The position numbers and the translations under genes are program-made. Below the pieces are notes generated by a model. That model was not told the DNA's origin. It worked only from the letters and a program-made list of their open reading frames with translations, and did not search any database. From assembly GCA_046351395.1 (NCBI GenBank), contig JAXLYP010000021.1:1-64000 (forward strand): DNA of 64,000 nt, in the 5' to 3' direction. Numbering within the stretch: position 1 is the first letter of the stretch; each line of letters begins with the position of its first letter. This stretch comes from CAYYKK01 sp046351395. GTDB taxonomy: Bacteria; Myxococcota_A; Polyangia; Polyangiales; Polyangiaceae. Below are positions 16,915-26,408 of the stretch, piece after piece.

Positions 16915-18167
16915 TTCTGATCGCCGAGTGGATCGAGGCGCGAACGCACCGCGCGCGCGGCGCTGGGCGATTTCGCGGACGACGCCGCGGAGACGGCGGA
17001 CGCCGCTTCGACGGACGCACGCGGCGGCGGGGACGGGAGCGTGGCGGACGACGAGGGCGCCGAACGCGCGTCGCGGACGGCGTCGACGTCCGGCGGCGAG
17101 ACCGCGCCGGAGATCGCGGCGCCTCCGCCGGGAGCGCCCGACACGCCGACGCCGATCGCGATGGCCGCTCCGACCGCCGAGAGCACCGGCAGCGCCATCC
17201 ACGCCCGAGCCGATCCGCGGCGGGGTTCGAGGACGCGATCGAGATCGGCGATGAGCTCGCCGACGGCCTGGTAGCGCGCGCTGGGCTCGCGCGCGAGGCA
17301 GCGTTCGAGGGGATGGCGAAGGGCTTGCGCCGCAGCGCTCACCGCGCCGTGGGCGGGCGGCCGCTGCCCCGTCGCGAGCTCGTGGAGGATCACCCCCATG
17401 GCGAAGACGTCCGTCCGCGCGTCGACAGCGCCGCCGCTCGCTTGCTCGGGCGACATGTAGCGCGGCGTGCCGACGATCCGCCCCCGCTGCGAGACACCGG
17501 ATGGATCCGGACGCGTGCCGGCGGCCGAAGCCATCGGCGACGAGGGGTCGGCGACGAGCTTCGCGAGGCCGAAATCGAGGACCTTCACGGCTCCCTCGCC
17601 GATCATCACGTTCTCGGGCTTGAGGTCGCGATGGACCACGCCCGCGGCGTGCGCCTTCGCGAGCCCGCGCGCGATCTCGCGCACGATGCGCGCGGCCTCG
17701 GGCGCGCCCAGGCCCGCGGGGCACTGGTCGAGGCGCTCGCGCAGCGTGATCCCCTCCACGCGTTCCATCGCGATGAAGAGCTCGCCGGCGTGCTCGCCGA
17801 CGTCGTAGATCGTCGCGATCGACGCGTGGTTCACCGCCGACGCCGACCGCGCCTCGCGCAGGAACGCCCGGCGCCGCGCCTCGTCGCCCATCGCGCCGAC
17901 CGGCAGGAGCTTCAGCGCCACTTCGCGGCCGAGCCTGCGATCCCGCGCGGCGTAGACGACTCCCATCCCGCCCTGTCCGAGCTTCTTCGTGAGCTCGAAG
18001 CGACCGAGGACCTCACCCGTCCGGTCGACGTCCCGTTCGGGCGGCGCGACGCGCGGCGCGCGCGCCACCTCGCGAAGGAACGCGTCGCCCGAGTCGTCGA
18101 TCGAGGGCGCGTCGAGCGGTCGCTCGGACGGAGCCGCGCCTGACGCGAGCGTCTCCGGCGCGCTCAT
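16911..18167 (-). CDS. Membrane-anchored Ser/Thr protein kinase (PknB/Hanks type)
   Basis: A 418-residue kinase. The domain covers about residues 55-310: Gly-rich loop LGQGGMGVVY, Lys86 in VALK, catalytic HRDLKPEN (Asp181), DFG (198-200), activation segment ending GTPRYMSPEQ, and FAMGVILHELATG. A single membrane helix follows (about 318-340), then a short Ser/Ala/Pro-rich outer tail with no sensory domain. All catalytic residues are present. The start ATG at 18167 has a weak ribosome-binding site. It is co-translated with the TPR/PEGA-like gene downstream, and diverges from a Cys-rich lipoprotein gene across 94 bp. Confidence 0.92.
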   Translation of the reverse strand: MSAPETLASGAAPSERPLDAPSIDDSGDAFLREVARAPRVAPPERDVDRTGEVLGRFELTKKLGQGGMGVVYAARDRRLGREVALKLLPVGAMGDEARRRAFLREARSASAVNHASIATIYDVGEHAGELFIAMERVEGITLRERLDQCPAGLGAPEAARIVREIARGLAKAHAAGVVHRDLKPENVMIGEGAVKVLDFGLAKLVADPSSPMASAAGTRPDPSGVSQRGRIVGTPRYMSPEQASGGAVDARTDVFAMGVILHELATGQRPPAHGAVSAAAQALRHPLERCLAREPSARYQAVGELIADLDRVLEPRRGSARAWMALPVLSAVGAAIAIGVGVSGAPGGGAAISGAVSPPDVDAVRDARSAPSSSATLPSPPPRASVEAASAVSAASSAKSPSAARAVRSRLDPLGDQK

Positions 18168-18261
18168 GGGAACGGGATGAGCGCGCCGAAGGCGCTCCTT
18201 TTCAGCGGCGGTCCTCCGCCGAATTCCGCGCACCCCACCATCGGACAGTAGAGAATACCCC

Positions 18262-19281
18262 ATGCCCAGCGGGCGGGAGGCGGGTTGGATCACGTCGTTG
18301 TCGGCGCTGTTCGCCACCGTGATCGGCGTCCAGGCGTGCGGCGTGTCGTCCTCCGACGCCTCCTCGACGGGCCCGCCGGACGACGACGATCCGCGGAGCG
18401 AACAGGCCCGCGCGAGCGCCGATTTCGCGGCGGCGTGGTGCGAAGCCCGAGCGCGGTGCCTGCCGACGGCGTTCGCCGACGAGTACCAGGACGTGGCGAC
18501 CTGCGTGGAGCGGAACACGACGGTGCTCCTCCGCTCGCGCTTCGGCGAGGGATCGAACACGACGCCCGAGGACATCGACGCGTGCGCCGCGGGGATCGAC
18601 TTCTCGACGTGCGACGGCTGGAGCAAGGTGGCCGAGCGGCGCGGCGGCCCGAGCTGTCACGTGCCGGGCGCGCTCGTCGTCGGCGACGCGTGCTTCTACG
18701 ATCGGCAGTGCGCGAGCCTCTACTGCGCGCACGCCGGGTTCTGCGGCGTGTGCGCGCCGCAGCAGCCGGTGGGCGGCGCCTGCACGGAAGCGGGCGGCTG
18801 CGTCTTCGGCGCCGCGTGCTGGGGCACGTGCACGCCCTTCGTCGAGCACGGCGCGCCTTGCGGCCCAGGCGTCGGCGTGTGCTCGTTCTCGCAGAGCTGC
18901 ATGCAGGGCGTCTGCGCGCCGCGCCTCGGCCTCGACGCGCCGTGCGACCCGACGACCGACGTATGCCAGACCTCGCCCGTCCAGCTCGCCTGTCAGATGT
19001 CGCCCCCTCGATGCGCGCCCTACGTGACGCACGCGTTCGGCGAGGCGTGCGGAGGCCTCGCGGACGGCACCGTCGCGAACTGCGTCCACGGGATGAAGTG
19101 CCGGAGCGAAGGCAGCGACCACCCCGAGCGCGGCATCTGCCAACCCGCGGCGGAAGACGGCGCGGTCTGCGGCGGGACGTGGCTGTTCGAGGGCCAGTGC
19201 ACCTCCCCTGCGATCTGCGCTCCGGATCGCTGCGCGATCCCCGACGCCACGGCGTGCACGCTCGCGGCGATCCCGCCATGA
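18262..19281 (+). CDS. Cys-rich lipoprotein of unknown function
   Basis: A 339-residue protein with a lipoprotein signal ending VQAC (Cys26) and an acidic linker (PPDDDDP). A helical Cys-containing segment (WCEARARC) follows, and then a Cys-rich part with repeated blocks of the form VGDACFYDRQCASLYC, GGACTEAGGCVFGAAC and GAPCGPGVGVC. These resemble the Dickkopf/EB-type small disulfide modules common in myxobacterial surface proteins. The stop overlaps the next start (ATGA), so the two are co-expressed. No catalytic motif is seen. Confidence 0.75.
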   Translation: MPSGREAGWITSLSALFATVIGVQACGVSSSDASSTGPPDDDDPRSEQARASADFAAAWCEARARCLPTAFADEYQDVATCVERNTTVLLRSRFGEGSNTTPEDIDACAAGIDFSTCDGWSKVAERRGGPSCHVPGALVVGDACFYDRQCASLYCAHAGFCGVCAPQQPVGGACTEAGGCVFGAACWGTCTPFVEHGAPCGPGVGVCSFSQSCMQGVCAPRLGLDAPCDPTTDVCQTSPVQLACQMSPPRCAPYVTHAFGEACGGLADGTVANCVHGMKCRSEGSDHPERGICQPAAEDGAVCGGTWLFEGQCTSPAICAPDRCAIPDATACTLAAIPP

Positions 19282-20582
19282 GCGCGCGATCCTCACGCAC
19301 GCGCGCGAGCGGCTGGATCTTCGCCGCCCTGTTCGTCGCCGCGGGCTGCAGGCAGATCCTCGGCCTCGACGATCGCCCGCGCCCCGAGGGCGGCGCCTGC
19401 GGCGCGATCGCGATCGCGCCCGACACGTGCGACGCCTGCGTCCGGCGCTCCTGCTGCGCGGAGGTCGCCGCGTGCGCGGCCGACGCCGACTGCAAGCTCC
19501 TCCACGACTGCCTCGCGACGTGTCCACCCGGGGACGAGGCGTGCAGAGCCGAGTGTCGCGCGGCGACCTCGGGCGCCGTCGGGGCGGCCGCCGCCGATCT
19601 GGAGAGCTGCGAGGCCGCTCTGTGCGCCCCCGAGTGCAAGCTCGAGTGCGGTGGATACGTGTTTCCGACCAGCGCGTGCGCGACGTGCGCGCAGGCGAGC
19701 TGCTGCGGCCCGTCGTCGGATTGCACCGAGGATCGCGGGTGCATGGCGCTCGGCGTGTGCGAGCGGGCGTGCGCGGGTGACGCCGACGTCTATGGCTGCC
19801 TCGGCGACTGCCAGCGCGCGTACCCCGACGCCGTCGCGACCGCGCGCGCGCTCGGCGATTGCCTCGCCGACGCGTGCCTCGCGGCGTGCGGTGATCCGGC
19901 GTGGAGATGCTTGGACGACGTCGCCTGGCCGCCCGGCGCGACGCAGTCGACGACGCTGTTCGTGCGCCTCAAGGACATCGCCGGGACCCAACCGCCGCTG
20001 TCGGGTCTCGAGATGAGGCTCTGCAAACTCACCGACAAACAGTGCGACACGCCGCTCGCAGGCCCGGTGACGACGGACGCGACCGGCGAGGGATCGTTCA
20101 CCTTCGTGCCGGGGATCGGCCCGAACGTCGGATTCATCCGCATCACCGGCCCGGGGATCAGGCCCTCGCTGCTCTTCCTCATCGGCCCGCCCCTCACGAC
20201 CGATAGCCTGTACATCCTCCCGCTCGTGACCTCGGCCGACGAAGCCGTCCTCACCGGCGGCATCCCGCTCGATCCGAAGCGCGGCGTGGTGATGGCGTTC
20301 TTGAAGAGCTGCTCGAACGCCTCGCCGAGCGGGATCACCTTCGAGGCGACCGGCGTCGGCGTCGACGCGAGCGCGAGCCGCTTCTACGTGCACAACGGCG
20401 TCGCGGTGACGGACGCGACCTCGACCGACGCGTCCGGGATCGCGGGCTATTTCAACGTCGGCGAAGGGTCCATCACGCTGCACGACGAGGTCGCGGCGAC
20501 CGGGCAACCGATCGCAGACGTCTCGATCTTCACGGAGGCGGGGGCGGGCAGCTACGTCCTCGTGTTCCCCACGCCGCGGTGA
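19278..20582 (+). CDS. Cys-rich lipoprotein with C-terminal beta-rich domain
   Basis: A 434-residue lipoprotein (signal ending AAGC, Cys24). The N-terminal half carries two copies of a Cys module: CDACVRRSCCAEVAACAAD, continuing C...C...C, and CATCAQASCCGPSSDCTED. The same module is repeated in the protein at 21315-22517. The C-terminal half lacks Cys and looks like a carboxypeptidase-regulatory or prealbumin-like fold: SGLEMRLCK, TTDATGEGSFTFVPG, ITGPGIRPSLLFLI. It sits between a coupled Cys-rich gene and a sigma-like gene. Probably a surface protein; function unknown. Confidence 0.75.
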   Translation: MSARSSRTRASGWIFAALFVAAGCRQILGLDDRPRPEGGACGAIAIAPDTCDACVRRSCCAEVAACAADADCKLLHDCLATCPPGDEACRAECRAATSGAVGAAAADLESCEAALCAPECKLECGGYVFPTSACATCAQASCCGPSSDCTEDRGCMALGVCERACAGDADVYGCLGDCQRAYPDAVATARALGDCLADACLAACGDPAWRCLDDVAWPPGATQSTTLFVRLKDIAGTQPPLSGLEMRLCKLTDKQCDTPLAGPVTTDATGEGSFTFVPGIGPNVGFIRITGPGIRPSLLFLIGPPLTTDSLYILPLVTSADEAVLTGGIPLDPKRGVVMAFLKSCSNASPSGITFEATGVGVDASASRFYVHNGVAVTDATSTDASGIAGYFNVGEGSITLHDEVAATGQPIADVSIFTEAGAGSYVLVFPTPR

Positions 20583-20611
20583 CGGGGCCGTTGGTGTACC
20601 TTCGACGGGCA

Positions 20612-21250
20612 ATGGGCGCGGACCCAGCCGACGCAACGCTCGCGATCGATGCCCGAGTGCGTGAGCTCGTCGCGCTCGGCGACGTCGACGGAGCGGCGAC
20701 GGTCGCGATCCGCGCCTACGGCGGGGAGATCTTCGGCTTCCTCCTCGCGATCCACCCCGCGGACGACGCCTCGGACGTGTTCTCCGCGTTCAGCGAGCGC
20801 CTCTGGCGGAGCCTCGGCAAGTTCGCCTGGCAGTGCCCGCTCCGCGCGTGGGCGTACGTCATCGCCCGCAACGAGTCGCGCCGCGCGCTGGATGGAGCGA
20901 AGCGGAGAGGAAAGCGCGAAGCCCCGCTCTCGCCCAGCGCCGTCTCCGGCGTGGCGGCCGAGGTCCGCTCGAAGACGCTCTCGCTCTACGCGACCGAGAA
21001 CAAGACCGCCCTCGCCGCGCTGCGCGACGGCCTGCCCGAAGACGAGCGGATGCTCCTCGTGCTGCGCATGGATCGCGAGCTCGAGTGGATCGACCTCGCG
21101 CGCGTCTTCCACGACGGCGAGGCCGAGCTCGAAGCGGAGGAGCTCAAGCGCGAGGCGGCGCGCCTCCGCAAGCGCTTCCAGCTCGTGAAGGCGAAGCTCC
21201 TCGACCTCGGTACGCAGCGCGGCCTCTTTCGACGCTCCTCGGGCGAATAG
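20612..21250 (+). CDS. ECF-like RNA polymerase sigma factor (divergent)
   Basis: A 212-residue protein with sigma-70 region 2 (YGGEIFGFLLAIHPADDASDVFSAFSERLW then FAWQCPLRAWAYVIARNESRR) and a degenerate region 4 (ALRDGLPEDERMLLVLRMDRELEWIDLARVF and LKREAARLRKRF). Region 4 lacks the usual clear helix-turn-helix spacing, so promoter recognition may be altered. ATG 20612 is preferred; a GTG at 20579 would overlap the preceding stop. No anti-sigma factor lies next to it. Placed between two lipoproteins that share Cys modules, it may control that set. Confidence 0.65.
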   Translation: MGADPADATLAIDARVRELVALGDVDGAATVAIRAYGGEIFGFLLAIHPADDASDVFSAFSERLWRSLGKFAWQCPLRAWAYVIARNESRRALDGAKRRGKREAPLSPSAVSGVAAEVRSKTLSLYATENKTALAALRDGLPEDERMLLVLRMDRELEWIDLARVFHDGEAELEAEELKREAARLRKRFQLVKAKLLDLGTQRGLFRRSSGE

Positions 21251-21314
21251 GCCCTTTCGAAAAAACTCGTTCACACCGGAGCGCGACCTCGGTCGTTCCC
21301 GGCAGGAGGACGAC

Positions 21315-22517
21315 ATGCGCAGAATCGAGGGCTTTCTTTGCGTGGTTCTAGGGGTGGTCTCGGGCGTGGGCTGCGGCCCGAACGCACAGACGACTGGCGC
21401 CGGGGGATCAGGAGGATCCGGGGTCTCGGCGAGCTCGAGCTCCGGCAAGAGCTCCGCCTCCGTGTCGTCGACCGGGAGCATGGCGGCCGAGTGCGGCCCC
21501 GACTTCTTCCCCGGCGACACCGATTCGTGTCACGCGTGCGGCGAGGCCTCGTGCTGCGCGGAGAAGCAGGCGTGCGACAAGGATCCCGACTGCAAGGCGT
21601 TCGCTGGCTGCACGGAGAAATGCGCGCCGAGCGACCACGCCTGCCTCCAGGCCTGCGCGGCTCCCGCCGGCGGGCTGCCGGTCACGTTGGAGCTGCGCGC
21701 GTGCCTGGTCGGGCATTGCGCCGCGAGCTGCCCGCTGGACGATCTCGTCTGCGGGGGGCTCGCCGCGGCGGATCCGGCGTGCGACGCGAGCGCGCTCGCG
21801 AACTGCTGCGCCGAGGTGACCGCGCGGAACACGAGCGCCGCGGCGCTGACGTTCTTGGCCTGCGCGAACGGCTGCGACGGGACCGGCGACACGACGACCT
21901 GGGATTGCCTCCACGCTTGCCGCGCCGACAACGAGGAGGGCGCCGAGCTCGTCGACGCCGCGCAGTTCTGCCAGCAGACGAAGGCCCCGCCGTGCGTGTC
22001 CGGCTGCGCCGGCGCTGCGCTGCTGGGGATGGGCCAGTGCGAGGGGTGCCAGAGCGCGAAATGCTGCGCGGAGTCGACCGCGTGCAACGCCGACGGCCGC
22101 TGCTTCGCGGAGGGGAAGTCCTGCGTCGCGCACTGCGCGTTCGACGACGTCGCGTGCGTGAGGGCCTGCGCGGACCAGATCCCCGAGGCGGTCGGCGCGC
22201 TCGGCGCGGTGTACGCGTGCGTGCTCGATCAGTGCCAGACCGAGTGCTTCCCCGGCCTCGGTGGGCAAGCCAAGTGCGGAGCGATCGGGCTCTTCGATCC
22301 GCCGACGTGCGGCGCGTGCCTCGAGACCTCGTGCTGCGGACCGGGCCTCGCCTGCAAGGAAGACCCCGAGTGCGGCGCGATCGCGTTCTGCGTCTCGAGC
22401 TGCACCGACGCAACCTGCGTGTCGGCGTGCGAGGGGAAGTACCCGGCGGCGGCCGCGCTCTGGCAGCCCTATCGCGACTGCCGCACGTCGACCTGCGGCG
22501 CCGCGTGCGGCTTCTGA
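21315..22517 (+). CDS. Cys-rich lipoprotein with four Cys modules
   Basis: A 400-residue protein behind GGAGGA. The signal ends GVGC (Cys20) and is followed by a Gly/Ser-rich linker typical of myxobacterial surface lipoproteins. Modules of the pattern CxxCxxxSCCxxxxxC-DxxC recur: CHACGEASCCAEKQACDKD, CEGCQSAKCCAESTACNAD, CGACLETSCCGPGLACKED, plus a divergent one around ANCCAEV. They match those in the protein at 19278-20582, so both derive from a common domain. No enzyme motif. Probably cell-surface exposed and disulfide-rich. Confidence 0.8.
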   Translation: MRRIEGFLCVVLGVVSGVGCGPNAQTTGAGGSGGSGVSASSSSGKSSASVSSTGSMAAECGPDFFPGDTDSCHACGEASCCAEKQACDKDPDCKAFAGCTEKCAPSDHACLQACAAPAGGLPVTLELRACLVGHCAASCPLDDLVCGGLAAADPACDASALANCCAEVTARNTSAAALTFLACANGCDGTGDTTTWDCLHACRADNEEGAELVDAAQFCQQTKAPPCVSGCAGAALLGMGQCEGCQSAKCCAESTACNADGRCFAEGKSCVAHCAFDDVACVRACADQIPEAVGALGAVYACVLDQCQTECFPGLGGQAKCGAIGLFDPPTCGACLETSCCGPGLACKEDPECGAIAFCVSSCTDATCVSACEGKYPAAAALWQPYRDCRTSTCGAACGF

Positions 22518-22982
22518 CGCTCGATGTAGGCATCCGTCCCGCCCCGGTGCTCGCGAAGCGCGAGCGGCCATCTCTTCGAGGCCCGACTGCGAGGCGCTCC
22601 ACAACTCCACCAGTCGCTTCGACGGCAACGCGCGTAGCTCGGGCTTGCTGGGCGTGGAGATCTTCCAGGCGGTCGAGCACGTAGACCGGCCGTCACCCAG
22701 GCCGAATGGAAGACGTCGCATCGCGACCCATTCCCAGACCGGGACTCACCCTGCGAGCCTTCGTTGGGTTCACCTTCCTTCCGACATCGCACGCGGTGTG
22801 AAGAGCGCGTGCCCTGATGCCGGACAGGAGTACGCGGCGCGCGACGAAGAGCACAAGTCGTCTGTCGTGGCCACCCGCCCGCGGCGGTCGCCTTGACCGC
22901 GGGCTGCTGGTGGCCCCACCTTCGCCACCGAGATTGGAGTGGGGTGTAGCGACAGGTCTTTGGGCCGCCCTTCTGCAAGCCG
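22518..22982. other. Gene-poor stretch, no confident gene
   Basis: No frame here has a convincing start, ribosome-binding site and domain. On the minus strand between about 22560 and 22715 two different frames look faintly coding (for example PELRALPSKRLVELWSASQ), which may be a decayed gene. It separates the convergent genes ending at 22517 and 22983. Confidence 0.4.
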
Positions 22983-24149
22983 TCACTTCTTCTTCGTCCT
23001 CTTCAGATGGAAGCGCCTCACTTGGAAGCCGTTCGCCGAGACGTCGAGCGCTGCGTTCTCCTCGGCGGGGTCGAAGCCCTTCTGGGAGACAGTCAGCGCG
23101 AACGGGGCGGCCACCTTCTGCTTGTCGAGAACGAGGGGGGTCTTCCCGACAGCTGCCCCGTTCAGGGTGACATCGGCGCCATTGGGAAACGAGTTCACCA
23201 GCACGGTCGTGGTTGCGAAGTAGTCTTTGGCGAACGAGCCTCCCGCCTCGCGGTCGAAGCCCGCTGGTTCGAACCCATAGGACTGTTGGTAAGTGCGGGC
23301 CGCGAGCTCGGAGACTTGGGTGCGCTCGAGGATGATCTGTCGATCCACTCCCCCGAGCACGCGCACCGCGCAGCGAAGCTCCTCGACGTCGCCAGGGAGC
23401 GTGTCGGCCAGGTATGCCCGGCGTCGCATCAGCTCCTTGTTGTAAGGCTCGACCAGAGCATCTCGGTTCAACTCGTCGTCGATGTTCGGCATCGGCTTCT
23501 CGAGATCCGGCGGATCCTCCGCAGCGAGCCGCTCGAGCGTGCTCCTCGCCATGCCGGGTATCTGCATGGGTGGGATGTGGAGCTCCTCGAGGCCCGGAAC
23601 GTGCCCAAAGAGGCGGAGCATGCTGTCTGGACGGTCGTCGATCAGTGTGACCCACTTCGGTTTTGCGCCGCTCTCCTCGAACGCCGCGAGCTCGATCGCG
23701 ATGGTGTCGGATCCATTCGTGGGGTGCAGCGCTTGCACGCGCTTTTGGGCGTCGACCACCTTCGCGACGAGAGCGGCGAACGCCTTGTCATCCGACACGA
23801 TCTTCGAGGCACCAAGAGCCTCCTTCCCCAGCGCGACAAGGTCGCCGTCCAGCGCACTCACGTCGGCGAGGAACGGACTATCGTTCGCAACAGCCAGGAC
23901 GAAATACTGACTCGCAGACGAAGCCGCCCCCGACACCTTCGTCTCGGTGCGAATCAGCGTCGACGGCAAAATCCGCAGCTCGACCCGGGTGGGCGCGTAG
24001 GTCGTTCCGAGCGCGCTGAACGCCGAAGAAGGGATGGGCCGCGCCGACGCGACCCCCGAGCGGACCGATGTCGTCGTATAGGTCTGCTCCTTCCCGCATC
24101 CCCCGACGAGCGAGAGAAGCACAGCACCGAATAGCGTGCGCAGTGTCAT
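22983..24149 (-). CDS. PEGA-domain lipoprotein
   Basis: A 388-residue protein with a lipoprotein signal ending LVGGC. The middle is a mixed helical region without a known family (it includes IPPMQIPGMARSTLERLAAEDPP and YNKELMRRRAYLADTLPGDVEELRC). The C-terminal 65 residues are a PEGA domain: VLVNSFPNGADVTLNGAAVG then TPLVLDKQKVAAPFALTVSQ, ending in a basic RTKKK tail. PEGA domains are found in envelope proteins and are thought to bind other surface components. ATG 24149 puts the signal at the N-terminus; 24188 would add a non-signal-like extension. Base composition is slightly lower in GC than the kinase region. Confidence 0.75.
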   Translation of the reverse strand: MTLRTLFGAVLLSLVGGCGKEQTYTTTSVRSGVASARPIPSSAFSALGTTYAPTRVELRILPSTLIRTETKVSGAASSASQYFVLAVANDSPFLADVSALDGDLVALGKEALGASKIVSDDKAFAALVAKVVDAQKRVQALHPTNGSDTIAIELAAFEESGAKPKWVTLIDDRPDSMLRLFGHVPGLEELHIPPMQIPGMARSTLERLAAEDPPDLEKPMPNIDDELNRDALVEPYNKELMRRRAYLADTLPGDVEELRCAVRVLGGVDRQIILERTQVSELAARTYQQSYGFEPAGFDREAGGSFAKDYFATTTVLVNSFPNGADVTLNGAAVGKTPLVLDKQKVAAPFALTVSQKGFDPAEENAALDVSANGFQVRRFHLKRTKKK

Positions 24150-24275
24150 CGGCCCAGCGTACCACGGGCCTGTGGGTATCCCCCCCATGGGAGGGGCAAG
24201 CTCGTGGTTTCGCGCCTGCCATTCAGCGTCGGGCGGGCGCGGGCTTCGCGACGATTGGATGAGCCAGACAGTCTG

Positions 24276-26030
24276 TTACGGTGCGGGCGCGATCTCGCTG
24301 CACGCGCCGCCGGAAGGCGCAGGTCCCGTGGGGATGCCGGAGCACGTCGGATCGTAGATCGTGCCATTGTACGTCGCGCAATAACCCACTGCCGATGACG
24401 CGCCCACGACGCACGTCGTCCCGCCACAATCTTCGTTCGTGCAACACGTCTTCAGACACGAGCCGGAGGTCGCGGCACCCGCCAATCGACGACAGGTGTA
24501 GCCGGCCGCACAATACGGACCCGTCTCCGGATTGCAGGCTTCGCAAAGCTGCCCCGTGCCGGCTTCGGCGCACGTCCACCCGTTCCGACTGGGTCCGACG
24601 TCACACGCCTGCCTGGCCGAGCACGGAGCATTCGTCAGCGGGTTGCACGTCGGCGGGGGCAACGGCGGTGGCTCGGCGCCCGGAGCGGGAGGCGGCCCGA
24701 CGGCGGGAACGTCCGGCGTGATGAACGTGAAGCGAGGACGCGACAGCGACACGGTCGGGGACGGATATGTGTCCGCGACGGCCGCATAGACGCGAGCCCC
24801 GGTCGAATAGAGCGCGAAAAAGTGGAACTCGGCCGGGTTCTGCTCGATGGAGGCGTCCCACAGCTCCGTCGCGGCCCCGTCGGTCACGCGGACCACACGG
24901 AGGTCGTTCGGGACCGGGTAGGCGTTCGCGCTGACGTAGATCGCGCCATCGTCCGTGACGGCCGCGTCGACGATCGTGTCGTTCGGTCGGAGCGGACTCG
25001 CGAGCTCGTACTCGAAGGAGAGCGCGCCGGTCGACCGGTCGAAGCGATAGACGCGCCATTTCTGGTTCACCTTGTCTTCCAGCAAGAGCCAAGCGCCGTG
25101 CGGGGTCGAGATGATGCGGAGGTCCATCGGACCCGTGAGCGGATACGCGTGCGTCGCGCGGAGCGTCTTGAAGCCCGGCGCCGTGGAGGACGCGTCCGAC
25201 GAGGGCGAGAACACGAGCAGACTGAAGCGCTCGTGTCCGTTCCCATCTCCGGGACCTTGGGCGGCCACCTGGAAGACGTGGGGGACCGACCCCACCGGAT
25301 CGAACACCGCCGGGGTTCCGCCGCTGTAGAAGGCGGACCCGTCGAGATCGTGCGCGAGGACGAGTTCGCGGCGATCGATCGTGTACCCGGTCGCCGCCGC
25401 GGCGCTGTGCTCTCGGACGAACAGCACGGGCGCGTTGAGCACGCCGATCGCCGAGAGGTTGGCATCCGTCGTCTGGGAGATCGTCAGATCGAGCGCAGGG
25501 TTCGCGTGACTCACCGGCGGGATCGCCGAGACCAGTGTGACGCCCGCGCCGTCGAACACCATCGTCTCGTCGCGCGTGTCGAACGCTGCCTTGTGGAGCT
25601 GGGGCACGTCGAGGTCGGACGCGCCCCAGCCGTAATAGTGGGTTCCGACGTCCAGCACCGCAGACACTTCGTTGGCCGTATCGAACGGGACGGGCCACAC
25701 CGTCCCGAGTCGGAGCGGGGTGGTGTCGCCCTCCGCCGAGAACGAAACAGCGATCGGATCCATACGCGGGCTGACCAACCGACTGATGATCGACTGCGTG
25801 CCGACGTACAATCGACCATCGACCGCGCCGAGCCACGACGCGGCAAGTGGGTTGATGGCGTTGGCCTCGTAGGGCAGCGGATCGGTGTGGGGGAACGTCG
25901 CGACCACGCGCCATCGGCCGTCCTCGCGGATCGAGCTCCCCAACGCATCCCCGTCGTCGGCAGAGTCCGAACACGCCACAAGCGCGAGCGACGCCACCCC
26001 CATCCAAGCGCGAAACCGACCCATCCCCAT
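24276..26030 (-). CDS. Lipoprotein with propeller-like body and Cys-rich C-terminus
   Basis: A 584-residue protein; the signal ends ALVAC. Residues about 40-440 form beta-rich repeats (WRVVATFPHTDPLPYEANAI, GRLYVGTQSII, GAIYVSANAYPVPNDLRVVR, RVYAAVADTY), consistent with a beta-propeller without clear catalytic residues. A Pro-rich linker leads to a Cys-rich tail (CNPLTNAPCSARQACDV, CEACNPETGPYCAAGYTC, CCTNEDCGGTTC), similar in style to the Cys modules of nearby lipoproteins. Likely a secreted or surface-anchored binding protein; function unknown. Confidence 0.75.
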   Translation of the reverse strand: MGMGRFRAWMGVASLALVACSDSADDGDALGSSIREDGRWRVVATFPHTDPLPYEANAINPLAASWLGAVDGRLYVGTQSIISRLVSPRMDPIAVSFSAEGDTTPLRLGTVWPVPFDTANEVSAVLDVGTHYYGWGASDLDVPQLHKAAFDTRDETMVFDGAGVTLVSAIPPVSHANPALDLTISQTTDANLSAIGVLNAPVLFVREHSAAAATGYTIDRRELVLAHDLDGSAFYSGGTPAVFDPVGSVPHVFQVAAQGPGDGNGHERFSLLVFSPSSDASSTAPGFKTLRATHAYPLTGPMDLRIISTPHGAWLLLEDKVNQKWRVYRFDRSTGALSFEYELASPLRPNDTIVDAAVTDDGAIYVSANAYPVPNDLRVVRVTDGAATELWDASIEQNPAEFHFFALYSTGARVYAAVADTYPSPTVSLSRPRFTFITPDVPAVGPPPAPGAEPPPLPPPTCNPLTNAPCSARQACDVGPSRNGWTCAEAGTGQLCEACNPETGPYCAAGYTCRRLAGAATSGSCLKTCCTNEDCGGTTCVVGASSAVGYCATYNGTIYDPTCSGIPTGPAPSGGACSEIAPAP

Positions 26031-26408
26031 TTCATCAACGTATGCGACACGCGGGCCTCACGTCACAGAAAGCACGTGGCCGCCGCTGTACGATGGCGAC
26101 CGCGTGCGCCGCCGGCCTCGCTGGGTCACTTTGGGCGAGCGTGATCGGGATCCGAACGTGTAGCCGTGGACCGCTTCGAGCGCGCTGCCGATCCACGAGA
26201 GGTGACGCGCAGATCGCACCGAAGGACGGACCGTCGTCGCACTCGCACCGTTGGGCGTCGAGTCGGCGCCTGGCGTACCGAACAGGTTGAAATCCGAACG
26301 ATGCGCGTCCGCTGGACGCTTCCCGAGCGCGCAAAGCCGGCGAGGGATGGCGCAGTCGGTAGATCCATTTCGATCCACCTCGGCCCTCGGCCGAGTCACG
26401 ATGGATGC
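26031..26408. other. Intergenic region between divergent lipoprotein genes
   Basis: No supported gene. It should hold the promoters of both flanking genes. A perfect CTCGGCCGAG palindrome lies at 26387-26396, just upstream of the ferritin-like gene, and could be an operator. Frames on the minus strand have no start signal or recognisable domain. Confidence 0.4.

Noticed and set aside
22560..22715. Possible integrase or transposase remnant on the minus strand
   Set aside because: Short coding-like frames but no catalytic motif, terminal repeats or start; not enough to call a mobile element.
26341..26389. tRNA-like stretch: CGAGGG...CCCTCG ends with TGGCGCAGTCGGTAGA and TTCGATCC inside
   Set aside because: It has D-arm-like and T-arm-like sequence but only about 49 bases, no room for an anticodon arm and no CCA-type end; probably chance.
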